This document shows positions 51,615-61,876 of a stretch of DNA of 64,000 bases, piece after piece. The position numbers were made by a program, and so were the translations under genes. The stretch's first letter is position 1. Each line of letters begins with the position of its first letter. Source of the stretch: Idiomarina aminovorans. Lineage in GTDB: Bacteria; Pseudomonadota; Gammaproteobacteria; Enterobacterales; Alteromonadaceae. The stretch is from contig NZ_JAKNDA010000005.1 of NCBI RefSeq assembly GCF_023155095.1, forward strand, positions 124,001 through 188,000, given 5' to 3'. The notes beneath the pieces were generated by a model. That model searched no databases, was not told the DNA's origin, and saw only the letters and a list, made by a program, of their open reading frames with translations.

Positions 51615-53318
51615 TCAAAGTTGTTGTTGCACAAAGCTGACACACTCATCGAGACCAATTTTTTGCTTTGCTCCGCCTCTTCGACTTTGATATTCAACCT
51701 GGTTTTGGTCTAAGTTGCGTTCCCCAATAACCACCTGATGTGGAATGCCGATTAACTCCATGTCGGTAAACATGACTCCCGGACGCTCTTTACGGTCATC
51801 AAAAAGCACATCAATACCTTCAGCTTTTAAATTGTTATAAAGCTTTTCAGCGGCTTCCTGAACGCGCGCTGACTTGTGCATATTCATAGGCACAATGGCT
51901 ACCTGGAAAGGCGCCAGGGCTTCTGGCCAGCAAATACCGCGTTCGTCGTTATTCTGCTCAATAGCCGCTGCGACAATTCGCGAAACGCCAATACCGTAGC
52001 AACCCATGGTTAAGGTTTCGTGTTTACCGGTTTCAGACAGCACGCCAACCTTCATGGCTTCACTGTATTTTTTACCCAACTGGAAAATGTGGCCGACTTC
52101 AATGCCCCGGGCAATTTTCACTTTGCCCTGGCCGCAAGGGCTTGGATCACCCTCGACGACATTGCGAATGTCGACGGCGCTAAAGGCATTGGTATCGCGT
52201 TGCCAGTTTACGCCTGTTAACCACTGACCGTTTTCATTGGCCCCACAGGCAAAGTCGGCAAGGTGAGCGGCGCTGTGATCAACCAACAACGGCAATTTAG
52301 CTTTTACTACGCCAAGGTAGGGGGCTTCAATACCAGTCGCTTTCTCAGTCTGTGTCAGTACTTCCAGCGGCGCTGCAACTTGAGTAAGCTTTTCAGCTTT
52401 GACCGTATTCAATTCGTGGTCAGCTCGAAGAACAAGCTGAACATATTCCGCTTCAATTTCGTTGGATGCTTTCACAATAATCGATTTGATTGCCTGTTGG
52501 CTTTCAACTGACAAAGGTTGCAATACGGCGGCTAACTCGTCGCCATGAACCTGATGCTGTTCGATCTTTTGACTGGCTCCAGCGCGCTCGCCGGGAGGAG
52601 CCAGTGCTTCGGCCATCTCAACGTTGGCGGCATAATCGGAGGAGTCGGAAAACGCGATAGCGTCCTCACCAGAACTCGCCAGTACATGAAACTCGTGCGA
52701 ATGACTTCCGCCAATAGAGCCTGTATCAGCAATAACCGGCCGGTAGTCTAAGCCCAGTCGTTCAAAAATACGGCTATACGCTTTATACATATCATCGTAT
52801 GTTTTTTGCAGAGATTCATCCGTCAGATGAAACGAGTAGGCGTCTTTCATCATAAATTCACGCGCACGCATAACGCCGAAACGAGGGCGGATTTCATCAC
52901 GGAACTTGGTCTGAATTTGGAACAAGGTTAACGGCAATTGCTTATAGCTACTGACTTCTTTGCGTACCAACTGACTGATAATTTCTTCATGGGTCGGACC
53001 CAGTAAAAAGTCACGTTGATTGCGATCTTTTATGCGCAATAATTCAGGACCGTAGTCATCCCAGCGTCCGGATTCCTGCCAAAGATCAGCCGGCTGCACC
53101 ATAGGCATTACAATTTCCAATGCATTAATGGCTTCCATTTCCTCACGGACAATGTTTTCAACTTTACGCAGTACACGTAAGCCGGTGGGAGTCCAGGTAT
53201 AAAGGCCGGCAGCGACCTTACGGACCATGCCTGCCCGCAGCATTAACTGATGACTCACGATCTCAGCGTCAGACGGTATTTCTTTAAGCGTTGATAATAA
53301 ATATTGGCTGCTGCGCAT
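51615..53318 (-). CDS. proS: Prolyl-tRNA synthetase
   Basis: 567 aa class II synthetase of bacterial type with the INS editing domain. Motif 1 ([24 protein letters not shown] split over about 42-65), motif 2 in [20 protein letters not shown], motif 3 in [13 protein letters not shown]. Start at 53318 (MRSSQYLL) as in the family. Neighbours trmO and rcsF follow the E. coli gene order. Confidence 0.97.
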   Translation of the reverse strand: MRSSQYLLSTLKEIPSDAEIVSHQLMLRAGMVRKVAAGLYTWTPTGLRVLRKVENIVREEMEAINALEIVMPMVQPADLWQESGRWDDYGPELLRIKDRNQRDFLLGPTHEEIISQLVRKEVSSYKQLPLTLFQIQTKFRDEIRPRFGVMRAREFMMKDAYSFHLTDESLQKTYDDMYKAYSRIFERLGLDYRPVIADTGSIGGSHSHEFHVLASSGEDAIAFSDSSDYAANVEMAEALAPPGERAGASQKIEQHQVHGDELAAVLQPLSVESQQAIKSIIVKASNEIEAEYVQLVLRADHELNTVKAEKLTQVAAPLEVLTQTEKATGIEAPYLGVVKAKLPLLVDHSAAHLADFACGANENGQWLTGVNWQRDTNAFSAVDIRNVVEGDPSPCGQGKVKIARGIEVGHIFQLGKKYSEAMKVGVLSETGKHETLTMGCYGIGVSRIVAAAIEQNNDERGICWPEALAPFQVAIVPMNMHKSARVQEAAEKLYNNLKAEGIDVLFDDRKERPGVMFTDMELIGIPHQVVIGERNLDQNQVEYQSRRGGAKQKIGLDECVSFVQQQL

Positions 53319-53396
53319 AGTCCGGCATCTCTGCAAATTATAGTGGTCAAAAACTAGAGCGAAGTTTAGCAGTGTCTGACTCAGCCCAAAAGCCTT

Positions 53397-54104
53397 TTAC
53401 GGTTGTTTTAATGAGATTTCTTCAACAAAAACGGTGTTTTGTCTTACATACCAGCGAATATTATAGCTTAAGAGCGCAGTACCGTAACGTCTCGGCTCTG
53501 GTTGCGCCTTGTGATAGGCGGGTCTTGGGTCCTGACGCAGAACTTCAGTAATCAATGTTTTAAGTTCAGGATATTGTGAAATTTCCGAATTAAGAGTGGT
53601 CGCTGCGGCCTGTGAAAACTTGACATCGAGGTTCTGCTCTGGCTTTTCCTGAGCAAACCCCGCATAAGCGTCAGGAATGGCATCAACATAAGGAATATAC
53701 GGCTTTATATCGACCACAGGCGTGTTATCCACTAAATCTGCCCCGCGAACCGTTAATACAACTTTAGGTTCGGTTTGTACCGAAAGTAATTCAACGACTG
53801 ATAACCCCAGTTGGTTTGGCCTAAACGGTGAACGAGTGGCAAATACTCCCAGCTGTTCATTTCCGCCAAGTCGGGGAGGCCGCACGCGCTCTTGCCATGA
53901 GTTGTGCTGATGGAACTCAAAGGTTAACCAGAGATGCGAGAACTGCTCAATGCCCTGAATAGCCTGAGCGTGTTCATAGTCGCCAACCAGTTCTATGGTG
54001 GCAATTGCCGCCGGAACCAGGCCGGGTTGCCGGGGAACACTAAATTTTTCAGGAAAAGGCGTACGAATGAAAGCAATAGGTGTCAGTTGCTGCTGGCTTT
54101 TCAT
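53397..54104 (-). CDS. trmO: tRNA (t6A37) methyltransferase TrmO
   Basis: 235 aa TsaA/YaeB family beta-barrel methyltransferase. It has PIAFIRTPFPEKFSVPRQPG at the start, RPPRLGGNEQLGVFATRSPFRPN in the middle, and DIKPYIPYVDAIP. It N6-methylates t6A37 in tRNA-Thr using SAM. Upstream of proS on the same strand. Confidence 0.95.
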   Translation of the reverse strand: MKSQQQLTPIAFIRTPFPEKFSVPRQPGLVPAAIATIELVGDYEHAQAIQGIEQFSHLWLTFEFHQHNSWQERVRPPRLGGNEQLGVFATRSPFRPNQLGLSVVELLSVQTEPKVVLTVRGADLVDNTPVVDIKPYIPYVDAIPDAYAGFAQEKPEQNLDVKFSQAAATTLNSEISQYPELKTLITEVLRQDPRPAYHKAQPEPRRYGTALLSYNIRWYVRQNTVFVEEISLKQP

Positions 54105-54314
54105 TCGATCTCCTTTAGCGCATATCTGAAATTATGATAGCCAATTTGACCATATAGTTTGTTAATTCGCTAACTCTATAAACCACTATAAATTTAAATT
54201 ATTGATAAATATGAATTTTATATTTGGCATAAGCGTTGCAAAAGTTATTCTGAAATTATTGGGCGAGCTTTAGGGTTTGGCATGAATCGTTTTAATAACA
54301 ACAGGAAAAGAAAA

Positions 54315-54956
54315 ATGATGAAACACAAAATTTGGCCGTTAACTTTAGGTTTTATTGCTCTGGTCACCGTTAGTAGTGCCGCTTTCTCAGCAGGAAATGA
54401 GCGCACTTTAAACAGCAGCTATATGGTGAGCAGCGATAGCGAAATTCATATCGATGCAAGCGTCGGTGCCGTTGAGTTAAGTGTATCGGACAGTGATGCT
54501 GTAGAAATAGAGTTGCGGGTTGAGTCGGATGATGATGGCTGGTTTGCTGACGGTGGTGACTTGGATAAAGTGTTGATAAAAGGCGAACGAAATGGCAATC
54601 AATTGAAAATTTCAGCAACGCCAGACGATGATATGTCGCAACACTGGAAAATTTCAGTGCCTAAAACACAACGGTTAGAAGTTGATTTAGGCGTTGGCGA
54701 AGTTTCCGGAGACGTTCCATTTAATGATTTGAGCATTGACCTGGGTGTGGGGGATATTTCACTCAACTTAGCCAACGGTGACTACGGACGGGTTGAAGCG
54801 TCGGTTGGTGTTGGTGACACAAGCTTGCGGAACTTTGGAAATACGCAGGAAAACAGAATGATTGTTACATCGGAGTCAAGTTACCGGGGTAATGGATCAG
54901 TGAGTGTTCAGGTTGAAGTCGGCGTTGGTGACGTAACATTGAGTCAAAACAATTAA
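54315..54956 (+). CDS. Exported protein with repeated GVG(D/E) strands
   Basis: About 213 aa. Signal peptide (HKIWPLTLGFIALVTVSS, cleavage likely after AAFSA). The mature part is predicted all-beta, DUF4097-like, with a repeated (L/V)GVG(D/E) turn seen at LGVGEVSGDV, LGVGDISLNL, VGVGDTSLRN and VGVGDVTLSQ, consistent with a parallel beta-helix. Probably periplasmic or surface exposed. Function unknown. AGGAAA precedes the ATG at 54315. Tail-to-tail with rcsF, overlapping by 4 bp. Confidence 0.8.
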   Translation: MMKHKIWPLTLGFIALVTVSSAAFSAGNERTLNSSYMVSSDSEIHIDASVGAVELSVSDSDAVEIELRVESDDDGWFADGGDLDKVLIKGERNGNQLKISATPDDDMSQHWKISVPKTQRLEVDLGVGEVSGDVPFNDLSIDLGVGDISLNLANGDYGRVEASVGVGDTSLRNFGNTQENRMIVTSESSYRGNGSVSVQVEVGVGDVTLSQNN

Positions 54957-55321
54957 TCACGCCATTGGATAGCACGACCCACACAGCTGACTTCACTGTA
55001 ACAGATGGAGTCAGCTGCTGGCTTTAATGAAAAGCATTGAGTGTCAATAACGGCATGAGCTTTAAACTGCACCGCATCTGCGCGCAATGCCCGAATAGCA
55101 TCTTCATTTGAAGCTTTAGAGCCATTAAATTGTCTTTGGCAGCTTTCACCATTTACAACACTAATAAGCTCGTATGCCTGGCCGGGAGGGTTATCAGTAC
55201 GATAAACGCTGATATCACCAGAATCAATTTGATACGACTGTCCCGCCATCTGAGGTAAAATACTACAGGCAGAAAGGCCGAGTAATGGCGTTAATACGAG
55301 TGCAATTAAGCGATAGCGCAA
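54953..55321 (-). CDS. rcsF: RcsF-like outer-membrane stress-sensor lipoprotein
   Basis: 122 aa. Lipobox LSAC with Cys19. The four later cysteines (about 61, 96, 107, 113) reproduce the nonconsecutive disulfide pattern of E. coli RcsF, and the C-terminus CYSEVSCVGRAIQW aligns with it. RcsF reports envelope damage to the Rcs phosphorelay. Gene order rcsF-trmO-proS supports the call. Whether the rest of the Rcs system exists is outside this window. Confidence 0.85.
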   Translation of the reverse strand: MRYRLIALVLTPLLGLSACSILPQMAGQSYQIDSGDISVYRTDNPPGQAYELISVVNGESCQRQFNGSKASNEDAIRALRADAVQFKAHAVIDTQCFSLKPAADSICYSEVSCVGRAIQWRD

Positions 55322-55432
55322 TGTCGATCCTTGCCAACTTGAATTTTCTATAGCCTAATCAAGCTGAGGCTATTGTTCAACAAAAAGCGTAGTCTCAATC
55401 ATTTATTGGTGTTCGACTACGCATTATTGGTG

Positions 55433-55849
55433 TTATTTAATTAAAAAAGCTTCTAAAGATTTACCATTATCAATGGCTGTTTTGATGGCTTTTGGCATGC
55501 GGCCCTGACCCGTCCAGGTCTGCTCTTCACCGTTTTCGTCTGTGTATTGATATTTAGGTGGCTTAGGGGCTCTCTTTTTACGAGTCGTTTTAACAATAGG
55601 TTCACCACCCAGTTCTTGCTCCAGAATATCTGAAAGCTCAATACCGGCTTCTGCCATTGCGCTTTTGAATTTGTCAATTTTTTTCTGTTTGGCTTCTTGC
55701 TGACGCTGCTTTTCAACTTCTTCTTGACGACGTTGAGCAATAACTGAATCAAATTTTTCTTTAATCGTTTCCAGTTCACTTAAATCCAGTTCTTTAAACG
55801 CTGCTTTTAAACGACGCTCATGACGAAGAATTTTAATAAAGTCACTCAT
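55433..55849 (-). CDS. hns: H-NS family nucleoid-associated protein
   Basis: 138 aa. N-terminal coiled-coil dimerisation region (about 1-75, rich in Glu/Lys/Gln), linker, and a C-terminal DNA-binding motif TWTGQGRMPKAIK at about residues 112-124. It silences AT-rich DNA; the AT-rich operon at 29.5-31 kb is a natural candidate target. Own transcription unit. Confidence 0.92.
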   Translation of the reverse strand: MSDFIKILRHERRLKAAFKELDLSELETIKEKFDSVIAQRRQEEVEKQRQQEAKQKKIDKFKSAMAEAGIELSDILEQELGGEPIVKTTRKKRAPKPPKYQYTDENGEEQTWTGQGRMPKAIKTAIDNGKSLEAFLIK

Positions 55850-55973
55850 TGTTGCTTACCTTGTTTCGTTTATTGAGACTGATACCGATATTTATTGTAG
55901 ATAAAATAATAGCTGAAATTAAACTTTTAGTATTGCGGGTGTTTCTATTTTTAAAAGTTTACCTATTTTAAAA

Positions 55974-56008
55974 AGAAAAACACCAAGACATTTAGCATGC
56001 CTTGGTGT
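55974..56008 (-). terminator. Terminator of the ETF-QO operon
   Basis: AAACACCAAG and CTTGGTGTTT pair around a 13-nt loop. On the minus strand the stem is followed by TTTCTTTTT, 25 bp after the ETF-QO stop. Confidence 0.8.
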
Positions 56009-56034
56009 TTATTGTTATGAATTTTACAGAGTGC

Positions 56035-57684
56035 TTACATATTAGGGTAGGTAGGTCCCCCGCCACCTTCAGGAACAACCCAGGTAATATTTTGGCTGGG
56101 GTCTTTAATATCACAAGTTTTACAATGTATGCAGTTCTGAGCATTAATTTGAAAAACTTGTTTACCGTCCTCTTCTACTACTTCATAAACGCCTGCCGGG
56201 CAGTATCTTTGTGCTGGCTCAGCGTATTTAGGTAGATTAACCTCTAGCGGAATATCCGCGTCACTCAGCTTTAAGTGACAGGGTTGATCTTCTGCATGGT
56301 TAGTATTCGATAAAAAGACGGAAGACAAACGGTCAAAACTGAGTTTATTGTCCGCTTTCGGGTAATTAATTGATTGAAAGTCTTCTGCTTTGCCGGTGGC
56401 TTTGTGATCTGGTGTCCACTCTTTAAACTTAAACGGCAATTTACCACCAAACCAATTTTGGTCGACCATGTTATAAGCGCCACCAAGTACTGTACCCAAC
56501 TTATGAACGGCACCGCCAAAGTTACGCGAACGATACAATTCATCAAATACCCATGATTTTTCAAAGGCGTCTTTAAATTGAGTCATATCATCGTTGGCTT
56601 TACCGTTTTTCAGTTGCTCAAATACGCACTCAGCAGCCACCATGCCAGACTTCATTGCGGTATGATTACCTTTTATTTTAGCAAAGTTTAAGGTACCGGC
56701 ATTACAACCAACCAGCAGTCCGCCGGGGAATGTCATCTTCGGTAGAGAATAATAACCACCTTTAGCAATGGCACGGGCACCATAAGATACGCGTTTACCG
56801 TTCTCTATTATCTGCTTTATAGCCGGGTGTGTTTTAAAACGCTGAAATTCCTGAAACGGGTTCAAATAAGGGTTAGCGTAGTTAAGATCAACGATCAGAC
56901 CTAAATACACTTGTCCGTCTTCCGCATGATAAAGGTAGCCGCCACCACTGGCGTTACTATCAGTCAGGGGCCAGCCTGCGGTGTGAACAACTTTACCCGG
57001 TTCGTGCAGTTCCTCAGGAATATCCCAGATTTCTTTAAAGCCTAAACCGTAGTGCTGCGGTGTGCTGTCTTTATCGAGTTCAAACTTTCTAATAAGCTCT
57101 TTGCCTAAGTGTCCACGACAGCCTTCCGCAAAGAAGGTGTACTTGGCGCGGAGTTCCATGCCGGGCATATAGCCGTCTTTTTCACTACCGTCTTTTGCCA
57201 CGCCCATGTCACCGGTTTGAATGCCGGCTACGCTGCCATCTTCGTTATAGAGTATTTCTGAGGCGGCAAAGCCCGGGAAAATTTCAATGCCCAGTTGCTC
57301 TGCCTGTTCTGCCATCCAGCGGCAAAGGTTACCCATACTGGCAATATAATTACCTTTATTATGGAAAGTTTTTGGCACGGTAAAATCCGGCAGACGAGTA
57401 TGATTATTCTCGTCTTTTAACAGCAGAACATCATCGCCGGTCACTTCAGTATTGAGTGGCGCTCCGCGTTCTTGCCAGTCGGGGAACAGCTCGTTCAGGG
57501 CGCGTGTTTCAAAAACCGCGCCGGACAAAATATGAGCACCAATATCAGCGCCTTTTTCAACCACGCATATCATGAGCTCTTGCTCATTTTCTTGTGCGAG
57601 CTGGCCGAGTCGACAGGCCGTTGCAAGCCCCGATGGGCCAGCACCAACAATTACGACATCAAACTCCATACTTTCGCGTTCCAC
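56035..57684 (-). CDS. Electron transfer flavoprotein-ubiquinone oxidoreductase
   Basis: 549 aa membrane-associated enzyme passing electrons from ETF to ubiquinone. FAD-binding VVIVGAGPSGLATACRLGQ near the N-terminus; C-terminal 4Fe-4S ligands in CPAGVYEV and NCIHCKTCDIKDPSQNI. The GTG at 57684 is preferred: GGAGG lies 5 nt before it and it gives the family-typical MERESMEFD start. It follows the GGDEF-EAL gene by 17 bp. ETF carries electrons from isovaleryl-CoA dehydrogenase and similar enzymes, linking it to the leucine pathway genes upstream. Confidence 0.95.
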   Translation of the reverse strand: MERESMEFDVVIVGAGPSGLATACRLGQLAQENEQELMICVVEKGADIGAHILSGAVFETRALNELFPDWQERGAPLNTEVTGDDVLLLKDENNHTRLPDFTVPKTFHNKGNYIASMGNLCRWMAEQAEQLGIEIFPGFAASEILYNEDGSVAGIQTGDMGVAKDGSEKDGYMPGMELRAKYTFFAEGCRGHLGKELIRKFELDKDSTPQHYGLGFKEIWDIPEELHEPGKVVHTAGWPLTDSNASGGGYLYHAEDGQVYLGLIVDLNYANPYLNPFQEFQRFKTHPAIKQIIENGKRVSYGARAIAKGGYYSLPKMTFPGGLLVGCNAGTLNFAKIKGNHTAMKSGMVAAECVFEQLKNGKANDDMTQFKDAFEKSWVFDELYRSRNFGGAVHKLGTVLGGAYNMVDQNWFGGKLPFKFKEWTPDHKATGKAEDFQSINYPKADNKLSFDRLSSVFLSNTNHAEDQPCHLKLSDADIPLEVNLPKYAEPAQRYCPAGVYEVVEEDGKQVFQINAQNCIHCKTCDIKDPSQNITWVVPEGGGGPTYPNM

Positions 57685-57701
57685 GTTAACCTCCACTATA
57701 T

Positions 57702-59918
57702 TCAGGCAATCTGGATAGGGATAAGCCCTTTATACTGCTGTAATAACTCTGTAATTTGCCGTGCCGGTACGGGTTTGCTGAAAAGAAAACCTTGCCCGGT
57801 ACTGCATTCACGTTGTAATAAAAATTCGACTTGTTTTTCTGTTTCAATACCTTCAGCAACCAGTTGGATATTTAAGTTACGTGCCAGACTGATAATGGCC
57901 TGAGTAATGGTTGCGTCATCTTCATCGTGTGGTAAGTCTTTAACAAAAGAGCGATCTATCTTTAATGATGTAACCGGGAAGTTCTTCAAATAAGACAGCG
58001 ACGAGTAGCCCACACCAAAGTCGTCAATAGCCAGTGACATTCCGTGCTTACGCACCGAATGCATAAACCGAGTATGCGACTGAATGTTCTCTATGAAGAC
58101 TTGCTCGGTAAGCTCAAGCTCTACTTTATTTGAAGGTATTCGGGCTTCGTTGACCTGTTCCATAATATCTTCAACCAAGTCGGCCAAGTGTAGTTGTTTT
58201 CCTGAAATATTGATGGCAATACTCAGTTCTTCAAAACCAATGTCATGCCATTGCTTCAATTGTAAGAAGGCTTCTTCCATAACATATTCCGAGATCGGAA
58301 TAATCAGACCGGTGTCTTCAGCCAACGGAATAAACTCGTCAGGAGGAATAATGGTGCCGTCGTCATCAACCCAGCGTACTAAAGCCTCTAAACCGCTTAT
58401 TCGACGACTACGGAGCTCAACCTTGGGTTGATAATAAACCGTTAGCTGTTGCTTAGAAATAGCGTGACGGAGTCGTTTTACTAATTCCAGTTTTTTGGTC
58501 AGGTCGTAATGAATGGCCTTATCGTAAACTTTGTAGGTGTTACGGCCATGCTCTTTAGCTTGATAAAGTGCCGTGTCGGCATTGCGAATAAAGTATTCAG
58601 CGTTGAAATCTGAATCATCGGCATAAGTGATGCCAATAGAAGCGCTGATAAAGAGCTCATAAACGTCAACAAAGAAATGGGTATCAAGAGCCTTAAGCAA
58701 CTGCTCGGACAGCTTAATAACGCTCTCCCGGTTGTCTGCTTCTGCAATAGCCAGCAAGAATTCATCACCACCGGCGCGTGCCAATACGCTCGACTTAGGT
58801 GTTAATTTCATAATGCGGCGTGCCACTCTGCGTAAGAGTTCATCACCAACGGTATGACCGAGTGCGTCGTTAACTTCCTTAAACCGGTCCAGGTCTATAA
58901 ATAACAGTGCGGCTTTTTTCCGCGGAGACTCGGTTTCCATCCACTCACTAAGAATACGTTTTAAAGCGTTACGGTTGACCAGGCCTGTAAGGGAATCGTG
59001 TTCGGCAAGATAAGCCATTTGCTTTTCTATACATTCACGCTCATCAATTTCACTGTAAAGTTCAATATTTGAATCGGCTAACTGCTGCGCTTTAAAACGG
59101 CTTTGCGCCAAAACATATAGCACAAAAGTTAACATACTGGTAACCAGCAGACCGGCAATTAAAGCGGCGAGTGAGATACCGCCTCGTAACTGTTCTAAAT
59201 GATCGCTGGTTGGCCAGACTGAGAGCTCCCAACTGTTTCCGACTAACTGCAAATTATGGAAATGAGACCATTCATCGCGTAATGAGGCGTCGCCGGCAAA
59301 TTGATAGAGGAGATTATTATTGTTGTGCACACTGAGCTGAAAGCCCTCACTGATATTGCTGCGAACAACATTAGTGAAGAGGCTTTGCAGGCTTATCACA
59401 AACCCTAAAAAGCCAGGGTTCTGTTCCCGCTCTACGCGAACAAAAATAGCAATGTCGCTGCTAATACGGCCTAAATTTCCGGCCGGTCCCATCATGGCAT
59501 GACGGTTACCTTCGGAGATTTCGAGTTTATTCACCAAAGGTGTTTTGGCAAAAGGAGTGCCTAAAAGCTCAGGCTGGCCAGTTTGGGGATAGATTAACTC
59601 TATATTGAGATCTTCATTTAGCCAGGTAATACCTTGCACATTCTGGTAGTACAAGGTAACGATATCTGTATTCTCCTTCCAGCGTTCCTTTATTGTCAGG
59701 TCACTGCGCTCCCATTCACGAGCTAATAACTCAGCGACAAACAAATGTGACACTAAGCTTTGCCGAATATCACGTTGCAAGTTGTACGTTTCCGCTTCCA
59801 GCGCATCATGGACAACTTGATTTTCTTGATAACGCAAATAACTAAAGGCGGTAACCGTAATAAGTAAGCCAACAATGGCTGCTACGACCGCCTGCCGTGA
59901 CCCGTGCAGGAACATCAT
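57702..59918 (-). CDS. GGDEF-EAL membrane protein (c-di-GMP turnover)
   Basis: 738 aa: membrane helix at about 8-28, periplasmic CHASE-like sensor to about 240, second helix at about 248-270, GGDEF domain with intact RAGGDEF, and EAL domain with intact EALVRW, ELTE, DDFGVGYSS, KIDRSF and EGIE motifs. No RxxD inhibitory site before GGDEF. Both activities are possible; the EAL half looks fully catalytic. It lies 3 bp after acetoacetyl-CoA synthetase and before ETF-QO, an unusual place for a signalling enzyme. Confidence 0.92.
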   Translation of the reverse strand: MMFLHGSRQAVVAAIVGLLITVTAFSYLRYQENQVVHDALEAETYNLQRDIRQSLVSHLFVAELLAREWERSDLTIKERWKENTDIVTLYYQNVQGITWLNEDLNIELIYPQTGQPELLGTPFAKTPLVNKLEISEGNRHAMMGPAGNLGRISSDIAIFVRVEREQNPGFLGFVISLQSLFTNVVRSNISEGFQLSVHNNNNLLYQFAGDASLRDEWSHFHNLQLVGNSWELSVWPTSDHLEQLRGGISLAALIAGLLVTSMLTFVLYVLAQSRFKAQQLADSNIELYSEIDERECIEKQMAYLAEHDSLTGLVNRNALKRILSEWMETESPRKKAALLFIDLDRFKEVNDALGHTVGDELLRRVARRIMKLTPKSSVLARAGGDEFLLAIAEADNRESVIKLSEQLLKALDTHFFVDVYELFISASIGITYADDSDFNAEYFIRNADTALYQAKEHGRNTYKVYDKAIHYDLTKKLELVKRLRHAISKQQLTVYYQPKVELRSRRISGLEALVRWVDDDGTIIPPDEFIPLAEDTGLIIPISEYVMEEAFLQLKQWHDIGFEELSIAINISGKQLHLADLVEDIMEQVNEARIPSNKVELELTEQVFIENIQSHTRFMHSVRKHGMSLAIDDFGVGYSSLSYLKNFPVTSLKIDRSFVKDLPHDEDDATITQAIISLARNLNIQLVAEGIETEKQVEFLLQRECSTGQGFLFSKPVPARQITELLQQYKGLIPIQIA

Positions 59919-59921
59919 GGA

Positions 59922-61865
59922 TTAACGCAACTCCTCTCTATCACGGAAGTAATCTAAGGTTTCTGGGTTTGCCAGAGCATCCGTGTTTTTCACGGGCTCA
60001 CCGTGAACAACATTACGTACCGCTAATTCGACTATCTTACCGCTTATAGTACGGGGTATGTCGTCAACCTGCAAAATAACTGCTGGAACGTGGCGCGGAG
60101 TGGCGTTCGCGCGAATGGTCTTAGCAATGGTTTGTCTGAGTTCGTCATTAAGTTGAATGCTATCTCTTAGTTTTACGAAAAGAACAACGCGTTCGTCATC
60201 CTGGTATTGCTGGCCTATGGCGATGCTTTCCAGCACTTCGTCCACTTTTTCAACCTGACGATAAATTTCAGCGGTGCCAATACGCACGCCACCGGGGTTA
60301 AGGACAGCGTCAGAACGGCCATAAATAATCACACCCTCGTGTTCGGTCAATTCGGCAAAGTCTCCGTGTGCCCAGGTATTTTCAAAGCGGGTAAAATAGG
60401 CATTGTGGTAGCGCTCATTGTTATCATCGCCCCAAAAGCCAACCGGCATGCAAGGGAATGAACTTTCGCAGACTAACTCACCTTTTTCACCACGAACTGG
60501 CTGTCCGTTATCGTCATACACATTGACGGCTAAACCCAGACCTCGGCACTGTAACTCACCTCGGTAGACCGGCAAAATAGAACAGCCAAGGGCAAAACAG
60601 GAGACAATGTCGGTGCCACCTGAAATGGACGACAAACACAAGTCCTTTTTAATATCGCGGTAAACGTAGTCAAAGCTTTCAGGCGGTAACACCGACCCGG
60701 TGGTTAAGATACTGCGTAACTTGTCCAGTTTGTGGCTTTGTTTGGGCTTCACGTCCGCCTTCTCGAGGGCCGCTAAGTATTTAGCACTGGTGCCAAAAAC
60801 GGTAATGCCTTCCTGGTCGGCAACATCCCATAAAAATTCGGGCTTTGGTGCAAAAGGCGAACCGTCGAATAAAGTCAAAGTAGCACCAACAGCCAGGCCA
60901 CTGACTAACCAGTTCCACATCATCCAGCCGCAGGTAGTGAAATAAAACAGGTTATCGTCACGATCCAGGTCTGTGTGCAGGCCGTGCTCTTTTAAATGCT
61001 GTAATAGCGTACCGCCCGTACCATGAACTATACACTTAGGAACGCCGGTGGTGCCCGACGAAAACATAATATAAAGGGGATCATTAAAGTTTCGCGGAAC
61101 AAAGTCTATGTGTGTTTGTTCAGCATCGCCAAAGTCATTCCAGGCAAAAACCTTGTCGCCTTGAAGGCAATCTTTTTGCTCACTGAAATTAACCACCACA
61201 GTGGCTTCAATGCTGGGTATCTGTTTGATGATATCGGCTGTTTTGTTTTTAATATTGAGGTTTTTGCCGTTATAAAAATAACCGTCAACGGTAATCAGTA
61301 TTTTGGGTTCAATTTGACCGAAACGGTCAAGCACGCCTTGCACGCCAAAGTCCGGCGAGCAGGACGACCAGATGGCTCCAATACTGGTGGTGGCGAGCAT
61401 TCCAATAATGGTTTCGATGCAGTTGGGCATCATTGCCGCTACGCGGTCGCCAGCTTCGATACCGCGTTGGCGTAAACCCGCTGCAAACGCGGCAACTTCG
61501 TGGTTTAACTCCGCGTAAGTCAGCTGTTGTCTGGCGCCATTTTCACCCCGAAAAATAAGAGCGATATGATCATCTTTATGACGTAGCAGATTTTCGGCAA
61601 AGTTTAGTCGGGCGTCAGGAAACCATTTGGCGCCCGGCATTTTTTCTTTATCGGCAACAACGGTTTTACCTTTTTCGCCAATAACATCAAAGTAATCCCA
61701 TACCATAGACCAGAAGCTTTCGTCGTTATCCACCGACCACTGGTAAAGGTCATGATAGTTGGCCAGTGCGACACCTTTTTCGGTATTTACTTGTTGCAGG
61801 AAATCCGTCATACGGGCATTGGCAATGGTCTCTGCTGACGGTTGCCACAAAGCTTCTGAAGTCAT
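59922..61865 (-). CDS. Acetoacetyl-CoA synthetase
   Basis: 647 aa adenylate-forming ligase: ATP-binding P-loop YIMFSSGTTGVPKCIVHG, SISGGTDIVSCF, and YGRSDAVLNPGGVRIGTAEIY with the C-terminal PRTISGKIVEL lysine. The length and acetoacetate-type N-terminus (W.MVWDYFDVIGEKG) fit acetoacetate-CoA ligase rather than acetyl-CoA synthetase. It activates the acetoacetate made by HMG-CoA lyase. 11 bp after that gene. Confidence 0.9.
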   Translation of the reverse strand: MTSEALWQPSAETIANARMTDFLQQVNTEKGVALANYHDLYQWSVDNDESFWSMVWDYFDVIGEKGKTVVADKEKMPGAKWFPDARLNFAENLLRHKDDHIALIFRGENGARQQLTYAELNHEVAAFAAGLRQRGIEAGDRVAAMMPNCIETIIGMLATTSIGAIWSSCSPDFGVQGVLDRFGQIEPKILITVDGYFYNGKNLNIKNKTADIIKQIPSIEATVVVNFSEQKDCLQGDKVFAWNDFGDAEQTHIDFVPRNFNDPLYIMFSSGTTGVPKCIVHGTGGTLLQHLKEHGLHTDLDRDDNLFYFTTCGWMMWNWLVSGLAVGATLTLFDGSPFAPKPEFLWDVADQEGITVFGTSAKYLAALEKADVKPKQSHKLDKLRSILTTGSVLPPESFDYVYRDIKKDLCLSSISGGTDIVSCFALGCSILPVYRGELQCRGLGLAVNVYDDNGQPVRGEKGELVCESSFPCMPVGFWGDDNNERYHNAYFTRFENTWAHGDFAELTEHEGVIIYGRSDAVLNPGGVRIGTAEIYRQVEKVDEVLESIAIGQQYQDDERVVLFVKLRDSIQLNDELRQTIAKTIRANATPRHVPAVILQVDDIPRTISGKIVELAVRNVVHGEPVKNTDALANPETLDYFRDREELR

Positions 61866-61876
61866 GTTTAATCCCC

